From: JAMXLO01 sp035569235
Lineage (GTDB): Bacteria > Pseudomonadota > Alphaproteobacteria > Acetobacterales > Acetobacteraceae
DNA: 21,708 bases
NCBI GenBank assembly: GCA_035569235.1
Contig: DATMND010000282.1
Span: forward strand, 1-21,708
Reading direction: 5' to 3'
Shown here: piece by piece, positions 1-7,352 of the stretch
Numbering within the stretch: position 1 is the first letter of the stretch
Layout: each line of letters opens with the position of its first letter
The notes under the pieces: model-generated
Database searches by the model: none
The model's input: only the letters and a program-made list of their open reading frames with translations
Told to the model about the DNA's origin: nothing
Translations under genes and position numbers: made by a program

Positions 1-1074
1 CTGCTGAATATCCTGGAGCTTGTACCCCTCCTTGTCCAATCCGTTGATCTTGTCGAAATGCTTGTCGATCAGGTCTCCAAGTTGTTCGTCCATCTCCTGA
101 GCGGCTTTTACCGGAATAGGTTTGTCGCGCAGGCTCTGCCATCGGTCTATCAGAGCGGTAGCATCGTCCGTGCCGCCGGTTGCCTGCCCATGCTCGGTTT
201 GCGGCTGCTTTCCCGCGATCTTGTTGTAGAAAGCGTTAGCCGCTGCCGGGGTTATCTCTGCATTGTTCTGCTCGGCCGTTTTGTAGAATCCCGATGCAAT
301 ATCCTTGGCAGCCGCGGAAGTCGCTGGTGGAGCAGGTATCGGCGGCGTGACGCCTGCCGCATAAGGGTTTGGCTCGGTCGGTCCCGGCGGGATCGTGGCT
401 CCAGGGCGGTCAGCGGTCGCCGCACCAACCGGCATCGCCGTGAACTCAGGCGAAAGCGGCGCCTCGCGTGCGGTGATACTGGACGGCACGGGAGCGCCAG
501 TCCCGAGACGCACTGGCGATGCTGCCAACCCGGAGAAGGCAAGTGCTTCCGGGGTAGGCCGCACGGACAGCGGATTGCCACTCGGATCAATCGTGGCGAA
601 GTCGCCCCGCGCTATATCAATCGCTCCAAGCAATGGCTGCCTGACAATGTTTGGCAATGCTAAATGCGTTTCGCCCGTTGTGCGGTCATGTGCGAAGGGG
701 GAAAGCATATTAGCTACGACAGCAGAGGCGGGCGCCAGCGCGGTTCCCGGAACTGCTTCTGATGGAGCGCCATAGACGTACTGCGGATTGTCAAGCAGGT
801 TCCGGACGCCCTGAAGTGTGGGTGCGCCAGTATTCGGCGCCAAGGCCGCCGGATCGGGCGGCAACTGGCTGTAGGGATCAGGCTCCGACGCACGCGCGAC
901 CGTTTCGGCGCCAGCTTTGACCTTATCAGCCGCCGCCACCTTATCCGCTTCCTGATACCGCTGGATAATATCAGCACCCGACATAGGCGCTGGCGCTGGC
1001 GCATCGGACGAAGACGTTCCAGCCGGGTCGTTGCCGTATAGTTTGATGATGTCCGCGCCGGAAAGGTCGGCCAT
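1..1074 (-). CDS. Probable DNA-ejection/internal virion protein, N-terminal part (truncated by window edge)
   Basis: An open frame of 358 codons begins with ATG at 1074 and runs off the left edge without a stop, so only the N-terminal part is seen. The start overlaps the stop of the lytic transglycosylase gene (TAATG), which fixes the start by translational coupling. The N-terminus carries the motif SGADII twice, at about residues 5-10 and 32-37, followed by a Pro/Ala-rich, low-complexity stretch (roughly residues 60-250). The last 60 visible residues are more charged and probably helical. By position, after two ejection-type proteins and a transglycosylase, it is probably the large internal virion protein ejected into the host cell (inference). 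I recognise no catalytic motif in the visible part. The real length and C-terminal domains are unknown. Confidence 0.75.
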   Translation of the reverse strand, partial: MADLSGADIIKLYGNDPAGTSSSDAPAPAPMSGADIIQRYQEADKVAAADKVKAGAETVARASEPDPYSQLPPDPAALAPNTGAPTLQGVRNLLDNPQYVYGAPSEAVPGTALAPASAVVANMLSPFAHDRTTGETHLALPNIVRQPLLGAIDIARGDFATIDPSGNPLSVRPTPEALAFSGLAASPVRLGTGAPVPSSITAREAPLSPEFTAMPVGAATADRPGATIPPGPTEPNPYAAGVTPPIPAPPATSAAAKDIASGFYKTAEQNNAEITPAAANAFYNKIAGKQPQTEHGQATGGTDDATALIDRWQSLRDKPIPVKAAQEMDEQLGDLIDKHFDKINGLDKEGYKLQDIQQ

Positions 1075-1541
1075 TATGGCTGCTCCGGCGGAGCGTCGGC
1101 CGCCTGTTGCGTCTGTTGCGATTGTGCTGGCGTCAACGCCATTGTGGGATACAGCGCCTGCCCCTTGGCAACATAAGCCTGTGTCTTCCGCCCCCATGCG
1201 GCCGGATCGGCGCTGCCACTGTAGTAATAGGCGAGGGCACCATTGCCTGATTGCGTCGCGTTCAGACCGTCTGCCAGATAGCGCATAGCCAGCGGAACAA
1301 CGAAGCGCATGTCCTGGAGATCGATCGGTCCCGTGATGTTCATGCTTTTGGCGATACCCGCCGCCGTGCTTGGCCGCATCTGCATCGGACCGATCGGGCT
1401 GTCAGGATCTTCCGGCAGGCTCTTGCCGGTGTTCTTTCCGCCGCTGCTTTCCATATGAAAAACGGTCTTGCCGAGCTGGGGATTGACATTGAGCGCCCGC
1501 CCCCACGCATCGAATAGATCATCATAGGTATTGTTTGGCAC
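1074..1541 (-). CDS. Lytic transglycosylase, SLT-like, probably virion-associated
   Basis: The 155-aa product has the signature of soluble lytic transglycosylase (SLT/lysozyme-fold) enzymes, which cleave the MurNAc-GlcNAc bond of peptidoglycan. The catalytic Glu is probably E31 in HMESSGG (residues 29-35). The GPMQM motif follows at 51-55 and ALAYYYSG at 102-109, in the order usual for the family. The C-terminal 25 residues are a Gln/Pro/Ala-rich tail. There is no signal peptide, and the gene sits between two ejection-protein genes, so I infer a virion-carried enzyme that opens the cell wall for DNA entry rather than the lysis enzyme. The start is GTG, 5 nt after the TAA of the upstream gene and without a clear ribosome binding site, so reinitiation is likely. 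The family call is strong and the role is inferred. Confidence 0.88.
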   Translation of the reverse strand: MPNNTYDDLFDAWGRALNVNPQLGKTVFHMESSGGKNTGKSLPEDPDSPIGPMQMRPSTAAGIAKSMNITGPIDLQDMRFVVPLAMRYLADGLNATQSGNGALAYYYSGSADPAAWGRKTQAYVAKGQALYPTMALTPAQSQQTQQAADAPPEQP

Positions 1542-1546
1542 GGCAA

Positions 1547-3346
1547 TTACGCCATGGCCAATAGGTTCTGCTGCGGCGGCACGGCCATAGACTGCTTGCC
1601 GGGCGTGGTGGACGGTGCCGGAGTTGAAGCCGCCGGTTTCTTGGGGATAGGAATAGCGTTGTTCCGATATGCCATCTCTAGAGACTTTTGCAGCGCCTCG
1701 CTGCCGCCTTCGATCTTCGCCTGTCGATCAATGACCGCCTGCCGCTCATCCGATGACAGACGATTCCACGCGAATGCTTCCGGTACGGTGCTGGTCGGGA
1801 AATTTCCAACGTGCTCGTGGTAGCCCTTGCCGCCTGCCGGAGCCTCCTTGTTCATGGATATCTGCTGATTCTCCCAGCCGAGATTCTGCTTGATGACGTG
1901 CATCGCCGCGTCCTGGTCAATGTGGACATTGGCGTTCGCGTCAGTGCTCATCAGGCGGGACAAGTCGGTGCCGCCCGCTCCCGCGGCCTGTGCTGCGAAC
2001 GCTGTCATAGCTTTGCGGGCAACGTCGTACTCCGTAACGTTCGCGTCGCCGAAGGGCGGGGTAATGCCCTGCGCCTTCAGGAACGAATAGAAGTTGTGGA
2101 CGGCTTCGGTGGATCGCCCGGTCTGTGTCAGTTGCAGCGCCTGCATAGCCGTATCGAGGTTCTGAACATTGCGTTGGTGGACCTGAATACCGGCCTGCCC
2201 TTCCTGGTAAGCTTTCACGTCGTTTTGCTGCGCTTCGACGACGCCCGGCGCCGGGCCGGGTATGCTGGTTGCTCCGGTCGACGGCTGCGGCGATGGAGGC
2301 GCGGGGGATGGCGTTGCCGTGGGGCCTTGGGGCGTGGCTTGTGGCCGTATCGCGGGCAGCGGAGGCTGGCCGTTCACAGGCGGCCCGTAGGGAACGCCAC
2401 CAGTCCCTGCCGGCGTTGCGGACGCTGGGGGTGCGGCGGGCGCGGGGGTGCCTCCTCCTGCTGCTGGCGCGGTTCCTGGGCGTGCCTGATATCCGCCTGG
2501 AAGGGTCGGCGAGCCCGGCGCTGGCGGCACTGGAGGCGTCGGCCCCGAAGGCGTCGCTGCCCCGACCGCGTTCCCCTTCGCCAACTCCTGCTGATAGGTG
2601 GCGTTCGTACCCTGTTGCGTGACGCCGTTCTTGTCCTTCCACGTAACCTGCGTCTGGGAGAACTCGGGCGATGGGCCAAGTGGTGCCCCGGTGCCGGGCG
2701 GTTGCACCGCAGTCACCACGCCAGTCCGCGGACTTTGACTCGTCCCGCTCGTGGCGCCCGTTGGGTCGGTCTGCGTGCCCTTCGCGCCGTAAATGTTCGG
2801 CTGCTGCATTTCCGGTGGCAGCATACCCTGCCGCATCACCTCCAACTGCCTGCGCGCCGTTGTCGGATCATTGGACAGATTCGCCAGCCCCTTTGTCACC
2901 GCCGCCGCCGGCACCCCCGAGCTGATGAGCCGCTGCGCCACGTCGCCAAGTGCCGCATGGAATTGGTCATCCGGTGTGAGTGACGGATCGATCAGCGGCG
3001 CCACAGACTTCGCGATCAAACCGTTAATCGCGATACCCTGCGCGGTGCCCGCCGTGCCGAGACGTTGCCCGCTTTCGAGCGTCGCACCGGCCGCCAGCGC
3101 CGCGCCGGGACCGGCATTCGCAAGCGCCGTGTTGGCCACGTTCGGCTGGTACTGGCCGTTCGCATCGATGCCGGCCAGTTGCGCCTGCCCCGCGAGCTGG
3201 TTGGCCTGGTTCTGCCGGTTCGCCCAAATGCCGGCCGCCGCCCGCGCCGCGTCGCCGTAAGCGCCCAGCACGTTGATCTGCGCCGGATGCGCGATCGAGC
3301 TGAGGACATCGCCGCCGCGCACGGCGTCTAGGATATTGCCGGACAT
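1547..3346 (-). CDS. Proline-rich internal virion/ejection protein, 599 aa
   Basis: This 599-aa protein has three parts. An Ala-rich, mostly helical N-terminal part covers about residues 1-190. A long Pro/Gly/Ala/Thr-rich, probably disordered stretch covers about 190-370. A second helical part (about 370-570) contains QNDVKAYQEGQAGIQVHQRN and the tail is again Pro-rich. There is no signal peptide, membrane segment or enzyme motif. It lies between the 271-aa ejection-type protein and the transglycosylase. Podoviruses usually encode two or three ejected internal proteins here, so a role in the ejection apparatus is likely by position only. The ATG at 3346 is preceded by TAGGAACACAC, whose TAG is also the stop of the upstream gene. 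The Pro-rich section creates long false ORFs on the other strand and in other frames. Confidence 0.85.
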   Translation of the reverse strand: MSGNILDAVRGGDVLSSIAHPAQINVLGAYGDAARAAAGIWANRQNQANQLAGQAQLAGIDANGQYQPNVANTALANAGPGAALAAGATLESGQRLGTAGTAQGIAINGLIAKSVAPLIDPSLTPDDQFHAALGDVAQRLISSGVPAAAVTKGLANLSNDPTTARRQLEVMRQGMLPPEMQQPNIYGAKGTQTDPTGATSGTSQSPRTGVVTAVQPPGTGAPLGPSPEFSQTQVTWKDKNGVTQQGTNATYQQELAKGNAVGAATPSGPTPPVPPAPGSPTLPGGYQARPGTAPAAGGGTPAPAAPPASATPAGTGGVPYGPPVNGQPPLPAIRPQATPQGPTATPSPAPPSPQPSTGATSIPGPAPGVVEAQQNDVKAYQEGQAGIQVHQRNVQNLDTAMQALQLTQTGRSTEAVHNFYSFLKAQGITPPFGDANVTEYDVARKAMTAFAAQAAGAGGTDLSRLMSTDANANVHIDQDAAMHVIKQNLGWENQQISMNKEAPAGGKGYHEHVGNFPTSTVPEAFAWNRLSSDERQAVIDRQAKIEGGSEALQKSLEMAYRNNAIPIPKKPAASTPAPSTTPGKQSMAVPPQQNLLAMA

Positions 3347-3347
3347 C

Positions 3348-3358
3348 GTGTGTTCCTA
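3348..3358 (-). promoter_or_regulatory. Ribosome binding site TAGGAACACAC before the 599-aa gene
   Basis: Read on the minus strand, TAGGAACACAC lies one base before ATG 3346. The AGGA core is a plausible Shine-Dalgarno sequence, and its TAG is the stop codon of the upstream gene. The identical 11-mer is found before the gene at 12949-13299, also one base before the ATG. A close variant, TAGGACACATCC, precedes the SGNH hydrolase start at 6504. Confidence 0.6.
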
Positions 3359-4171
3359 CTGACCCTGAATGATGCCGCCGCTGAACGGCGCAATCTGCCC
3401 TACATTGCTGACCGTTTGGGCCGATGGCGCGCCGAAGCCGCCCGTTCCGCCACCGCCGATCATCTGCTGGAGTATCGAGTTGCCGAGAAAGTTCTGCCCG
3501 GCTCCGGTTATTGCGCTACCCGCGCCAACCGTGCCCGCCGCACTCGCCAGTCCGCCCTGGATTAGCGCATTGCCGCCGGTCGCCGCGAGGTTCGCGCCGA
3601 TCGTCCCGGTTTGCGCCCCCGCATTCTCGCCAAGCGATGCGACGCCCTGAAGCCGCCCGTACTGCGCCGCGAGGTTGCCTTGCTGCGTGGTGTTGAGCCC
3701 GAGGATATCGGAATACCGCGTCTGCTGATTGGCGAACTGGTTTTGATACGTCGAGTCCGCAAGCCCGGTCGCGAACGTCGCCGCGCCCTTCATTGCCGCT
3801 CCCGATACCCCGAGTCCGCGCGCCGCTGCCGACGATTGCGTGGCCTTCAGACCTTGCGAGAGGTTGAACTGATAACCCGGCGTCTTTTCCAGGTCCTGCT
3901 GCGTCATCGTGCCGGGTAGGTTGTTCTCGGCCATGCTGAGGTAATTCGCTCCGCCCGGCCCGAATGGTCCCGATTGCGCGAGCGATGTAAGGTCCGGCAG
4001 CACGCCCGTACCGGCTTTGACGAAAGGCGACAGGTCTCCGCGCGTCGTATCGAAGCGTTGCTGAGCGAGCTGCGCGGCCTGCGTGTCGGCCGACGCGGCT
4101 TTTGAGCCGCCGATCAATGATCCGGCCGCGCCGATGACGCCAGCGCCAGCGCCGATGGCGGCGAGTACCAT
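3356..4171 (-). CDS. DNA transfer/ejection-type virion protein, 271 aa
   Basis: The N-terminus is a Gly/Ala-rich hydrophobic stretch (MVLAAIGAGAGVIGAAGSL), which could insert in a membrane. A block at about residues 97-150 follows, including TPGYQFNLSQG, SAAARG and SGAAMKG. I recognise this block as typical of the phage DNA-transfer/ejection protein group found beside gp7-like genes. The remainder is rich in Gly, Ala, Gln and Asn. I chose ATG 4171 because it lies one base after the TAG of the acetyltransferase gene. The frame stays open 35 codons further upstream, but those codons would lie inside that gene and look unlike the rest. The likely role is to be packaged in the head and help form the conduit for DNA entry. 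The family assignment is from memory of the motif. Confidence 0.82.
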   Translation of the reverse strand: MVLAAIGAGAGVIGAAGSLIGGSKAASADTQAAQLAQQRFDTTRGDLSPFVKAGTGVLPDLTSLAQSGPFGPGGANYLSMAENNLPGTMTQQDLEKTPGYQFNLSQGLKATQSSAAARGLGVSGAAMKGAATFATGLADSTYQNQFANQQTRYSDILGLNTTQQGNLAAQYGRLQGVASLGENAGAQTGTIGANLAATGGNALIQGGLASAAGTVGAGSAITGAGQNFLGNSILQQMIGGGGTGGFGAPSAQTVSNVGQIAPFSGGIIQGQ

Positions 4172-4172
4172 G

Positions 4173-4655
4173 CTACGATCCAATCCAGATTGAGTAATGC
4201 GTCTCCACCGGCCGGAAGCCGGCGATCTCGTACAGCCGACCGAGCCCGCCGCTGCGGCCGATCTTCTCGCCGGCAATCCATCGTTTGACGCCGCGCCGGA
4301 TCAGTTCGCGTTTCATGCAGCGGATCAGGCGCATTCCGCCATGCCGGCCGCGCACGCTCGGGTGCACGTAGACGATATCCATGTGCGCGGTGAGGCAACC
4401 GGCGTAGTGGAGGCCGGCCGCCACGAAACACAGGAAGTACCCGACAACCGCGCCCCGGTCCCGCAGCGTGGCAAGAACCAGCTCGCCGGCCGCATCGCGC
4501 GCCGCGTAGACGTGGAACTGAGGTGCAAGCGCGGCCTCGGGGTGTTCCTGGTCTAGCGCGACTTCGCGCCAGTGATCGGGATATAGCGGTAGCAGTTCCG
4601 GCAGCGCGACGGCGTATGGCTCAATCTGCGCGCTCAGAGTCCGGGCATCAGGCAC
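4173..4655 (-). CDS. GNAT-family N-acetyltransferase, 160 aa
   Basis: The 160-aa product has the layout of a GCN5-related acetyltransferase. A central strand MDIVYVHP (about residues 92-99) is followed by SVRGRHGGMRLI (100-111), the acetyl-CoA pyrophosphate-binding loop and start of the following helix. The LYEIAGF segment (141-147) matches the C-terminal 'Y...GF' of the fold. The loop is not a textbook Q/R-x-x-G-x-G/A, so substrate and activity are uncertain. The start is GTG at 4655, overlapping the end of the 2-oxoglutarate oxygenase gene by 22 nt. No in-frame ATG occurs before the conserved core. Acetyltransferases are often found in phage structural operons, where their targets are mostly unknown. 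Modification of a virion protein or a host component are both possible (inference). Confidence 0.82.
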   Translation of the reverse strand: MPDARTLSAQIEPYAVALPELLPLYPDHWREVALDQEHPEAALAPQFHVYAARDAAGELVLATLRDRGAVVGYFLCFVAAGLHYAGCLTAHMDIVYVHPSVRGRHGGMRLIRCMKRELIRRGVKRWIAGEKIGRSGGLGRLYEIAGFRPVETHYSIWIGS

Positions 4656-5197
4656 AGATCGACAATCAGGTGCATGCGGTCATCAGCCGAGTTGTTCTCG
4701 ATCATGTGGACGAGCGACGGCGTGAACGTCCAAACGCTGCCGCTGAGCATTTGCACGGTCTCGTCTCCGTTGTGATACAGAGAGCCAGGCAGACCTTGCA
4801 GGACGACGTGGAAGCGGGCGCGGTAGCGTGCCATCGCATAGTCGCCTTCGTTGTCCGCATGCGCATCGATCCGCGCTCCGGGCGCGAGCCGGGTAATCAT
4901 CAGTCGATCCAGGTTGTACGCCCCGAGGCGCCGCATCAGATCGAGCACAATGCCCTGCCACGGGAGAATGGTCGCCGCGGGATGCCAGACCGGCGCTTCG
5001 TCCTCGATCACCGTCGCGACCGTACGATCGTCGCGCGGTGCGGAGAAGCGGATCAGGATGTCGTCCACCTCGGTATGCGGCGAGCCGGGATAGGTCGTGC
5101 GGAAGCGATCGGCGTTCCAGAGCTGCGGATTGCGCTGGACCGCGAACAGCAGCGGCAGCACGTCAACGCCGGCCGCGATCTGGACGAAGTTGCGCAT
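4634..5197 (-). CDS. Fe(II)/2-oxoglutarate oxygenase, aspartyl/asparaginyl beta-hydroxylase-like
   Basis: The 187-aa product has the metal and co-substrate residues expected of the aspartyl/asparaginyl beta-hydroxylase type of 2-oxoglutarate oxygenase. H113-x-D115 (in RIDAHADNEGDY) and H164 (in SLVHMIENNS) are the likely Fe(II) ligands. R174 in DDRMHLIVDL is the likely 2-oxoglutarate anchor. The spacing and surrounding beta-strand pattern (FHVVLQG, SVWTFTPS) fit a double-stranded beta-helix core. Family members hydroxylate Asp/Asn or other side chains; the substrate here cannot be read from the sequence. The ATG overlaps the stop of the SGNH hydrolase gene (TAATG), and the 3' end overlaps the acetyltransferase start, so the three enzymes are probably made together. 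A phage tail or ejection protein is a possible substrate (inference). Confidence 0.85.
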   Translation of the reverse strand: MRNFVQIAAGVDVLPLLFAVQRNPQLWNADRFRTTYPGSPHTEVDDILIRFSAPRDDRTVATVIEDEAPVWHPAATILPWQGIVLDLMRRLGAYNLDRLMITRLAPGARIDAHADNEGDYAMARYRARFHVVLQGLPGSLYHNGDETVQMLSGSVWTFTPSLVHMIENNSADDRMHLIVDLCLMPGL

Positions 5198-6504
5198 TAC
5201 GCACGCAGGATGTTGGCGAGAACCGGGCGGAACACTGCCGAGTCCATCAGCGCGTTGCCGGCGTCGTTGGGGTGGTTCACATTCAGCAGTGCCGGTTGGA
5301 TGCGGTTAGGACTAGCGCCAGTCCCTAGTACTGGCTCCCAGTCGAGCACGTTCACGCCATATGCCTGCGCCTGGAGCATCCGCGTTCGCGTGCTAAGCCG
5401 CGCGGCGTCCTGCGGCACGGTGGTGATGAGCTGCCACGGACACGGACCCATGAGCACGGGAACCGCTCCCTGCCGCATGACGTAATCGCAGAACGCCATG
5501 GCGCGAGACCAGCCGGCGTCGGCTGCTGCTTGCGTAAGGCCGTCATTCGGCGACCAGACGGCGATCGTGACGACATCAGGCTTGCATGCTTTGAAGGCGA
5601 CATAGCCGTTTGGGAAAAAGTCGGATGTGACCTGACCGACCCATCCCTCATTCCAGAATGTGATCGGCCGGGCCGGAGTGGAAAGCGCGGCGCTCGCGGT
5701 CCAGCCCCACGAATTATTCGTCGCCGATGATCCTCCGCCTGATGTCAGGCTGTCGCCAACGCCGAGGACGGAGAAGCCTGGAACGCGGGAAATATACTGA
5801 ATGCCATCCGGGGCTCTGACGCCTGATTGTCCCGGAGCGGCGAGCAGGGCGGGAACCGTAACGCTATCAACGCTCGTTTTCTGGTACGCCATGATCGTGC
5901 GGCCATTTGCTACCGGCGCCCATGTTCCATTCGCAGCCAGGGCATAGCGATAAGTTCCCGTTGCGTCGGTGAGCGTACGCGACATCAGCAGCGGGTTTGT
6001 CCCTCCGTCAGTGCGATCAAGTGACAGCATAGGTGTCCAATCCGAGAACCGCCGTATCGGTTGGCTGGCTGTGCCGGGATTGGCTGGCACCGGGAGCGTC
6101 GTGGTTCCGCTGCCCCACGTCGTCTGATCCTGCGGCGAGACATCGAGGCCGGCGTTGTTGAAGTAGACCGTTGAGAACATCGTAAAGTCGTTTGCGCCGG
6201 CCGCGTTGACCGGCGAATGCCCATCGCCGATTGCCGAGCTTGGAGATACGGCCGCTCGCATCACGGTGTACGGGGTCGCGGTATCGTTGGAATAGATGAG
6301 CCGGACCATATCGAACCCGGCTTCAAGCCCCCACTGTACCGATACGGTGGTCTGCAACGCGCCGACCGTGCCGAACGCCCCGCAGCTTGGCATCCATGTC
6401 CGCATCAGGCTCAGACTGCGCGGGATCGAACGCACGATCGACGCCGATACAGGCGGCAGATCCTGGATGACAAAGCCGGGATCGGGATTGATGGGCAACG
6501 GCAT
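5197..6504 (-). CDS. SGNH/GDSL hydrolase with N-terminal tail-protein-like region, 435 aa
   Basis: The C-terminal half (about residues 242-430) is an SGNH-type hydrolase. Block I is GDSLTSGGG (G250-D251-S252, nucleophile S252), block II is in WNEGWVG (284-290), block III is SPND (318-321) and block V is NVNHPNDAG with H411. The residue three before H411 is N408, where most family members have Asp; this may affect catalysis. The first 240 residues are beta-rich and Thr/Ser/Gly-rich, with no signal peptide. SGNH enzymes in this setting usually de-esterify polysaccharides, for example removing O-acetyl groups from surface glycans. A tail-associated receptor-processing enzyme is the best guess, since the gene lies directly after the tail-fibre genes. 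TAGGACACATCC precedes the ATG. Confidence 0.85.
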   Translation of the reverse strand: MPLPINPDPGFVIQDLPPVSASIVRSIPRSLSLMRTWMPSCGAFGTVGALQTTVSVQWGLEAGFDMVRLIYSNDTATPYTVMRAAVSPSSAIGDGHSPVNAAGANDFTMFSTVYFNNAGLDVSPQDQTTWGSGTTTLPVPANPGTASQPIRRFSDWTPMLSLDRTDGGTNPLLMSRTLTDATGTYRYALAANGTWAPVANGRTIMAYQKTSVDSVTVPALLAAPGQSGVRAPDGIQYISRVPGFSVLGVGDSLTSGGGSSATNNSWGWTASAALSTPARPITFWNEGWVGQVTSDFFPNGYVAFKACKPDVVTIAVWSPNDGLTQAAADAGWSRAMAFCDYVMRQGAVPVLMGPCPWQLITTVPQDAARLSTRTRMLQAQAYGVNVLDWEPVLGTGASPNRIQPALLNVNHPNDAGNALMDSAVFRPVLANILRA

Positions 6505-6536
6505 GGATGTGTCCTAGTGCTGGTGCGAAACGGCAG

Positions 6537-6851
6537 TCAGACGCCCGCCACTGCGGCCCAAACGCCAGCGCCGCGGGATACATAGAGGGTTGCCCCCACT
6601 GCGCCGCCGACGCGGCTGTACAGGCTTCCCACGGGCTTCGTCGCTGCGGGTGCGCCAGCGCCAGTTGTCCAGTCAGGGTTGGCGGTAGCGCCGCCTGCGT
6701 AGGTGCCCGATACCCATTGCGTGCCGTCCCACACGGATAGGACGCCGGTATCAGTCGCGAGATAGGCGGCAACCGTGCCGGCCGGCGGCGTCGGCGCAAC
6801 CGGCCGCGCCGCTGCCAGACCGCGCGCCAGAACATCCGTGAGCAGCGTCAT
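6537..6851 (-). CDS. Small tail-associated protein, 104 aa
   Basis: The product begins MTLLTDVLARGLAAARP and has two short segments of the kind found in phage tail and fibre proteins. One is VLSVWDGTQWVSGTYAGG (about residues 38-55). The other is a C-terminal GAPAATKPVGSLYSRVGG followed by ATLYVSRGAGVW. The latter 'SLY.R.GG...TLYV....W' pattern recurs in phage adhesins and fibre tips. The start lies 3 nt after the TGA of the 165-aa fibre-type gene. No catalytic motif is seen. The position suggests a fibre tip, fibre accessory or chaperone-like part; this is inference. Confidence 0.72.
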   Translation of the reverse strand: MTLLTDVLARGLAAARPVAPTPPAGTVAAYLATDTGVLSVWDGTQWVSGTYAGGATANPDWTTGAGAPAATKPVGSLYSRVGGAVGATLYVSRGAGVWAAVAGV

Positions 6852-6854
6852 GCG

Positions 6855-7352
6855 TCAAACGGTGACATAGACCGGCTCCCCGTTGGCTGTGCATACGATG
6901 TCAACGGGCACCGCGCCCGTGACCAGCAGCACCAGCGGGCGGACCAGTGCCAGCGCGGTGTCTACTGCGATACGTCCCGTGCGCTCGGTGGCGATGGCGG
7001 CATTGCGCGCCGTTACTTCGACGGTATCGGCATGCGTCCGCGCCGCCGCCTCGGCCGCGAGCGAGGTTGCCAGCGCCGTGTCGTGGGTTGCCCGCGTCGT
7101 CGCTTCAGTTCCGATTGCCGCGGCATTGGACGATGCCAGCGTGCCGAGCGCGGCATCTCCGGCGGCACGCGCGGCGGTCTCGGCTGCCAGCGCGGCAGGC
7201 GATGCCCCACCGCCGGGCGTTGACACAACGCCAACCGCCGAGCCGGTGCGCGACCACATCGCGAGCAGGAACATGCGCCATGCCGTCGTCAACTCGCCGG
7301 TGGCCGGATCAACCATCGGCGCAGACGGAAATCCGGTATTGGCCGTTGCCAT
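6855..7352 (-). CDS. Tail-fibre-type protein with Ala-rich coiled repeats, 165 aa
   Basis: The N-terminus contains GFPSAPMVDPATGELTTAWR and then MFLLAMWSRTG, a signature I know from small phage structural proteins that precede fibre repeats. Residues of about 55-135 are Ala/Glu/Arg repeats of the type AAE-x-x-AR-x-A-x-D, predicted to form a trimeric coiled coil. The last 25 residues are beta-like (LVLLVTGAVPVDIVCTANG). I prefer the ATG at 7352, which overlaps the TGA of the upstream tail gene (TGATG) as at many other junctions here. An in-frame ATG at 7373 would add 7 residues. The same repeat type is found in the preceding 272-aa protein, so the two may assemble together. Confidence 0.75.
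   Translation of the reverse strand: MATANTGFPSAPMVDPATGELTTAWRMFLLAMWSRTGSAVGVVSTPGGGASPAALAAETAARAAGDAALGTLASSNAAAIGTEATTRATHDTALATSLAAEAAARTHADTVEVTARNAAIATERTGRIAVDTALALVRPLVLLVTGAVPVDIVCTANGEPVYVTV

Noticed and set aside
2294..2310. GGAGG followed by ATG on the plus strand, as possible further moron start
   Set aside because: The spacing is 8 nt rather than 5, and the site lies antisense to the Pro-rich coding section with no credible protein.
1811..2983. 390-codon plus-strand open frame
   Set aside because: It lies antisense to the 599-aa protein gene and covers its Pro/Ala-rich part. Its Arg/Trp/Cys-rich translation is typical of a GC-rich shadow frame.
4523..5485. 320-codon plus-strand open frame
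   Set aside because: It is antisense to the 2-oxoglutarate oxygenase and SGNH hydrolase genes, whose catalytic motifs are clear on the minus strand. No plausible start signal or motif.
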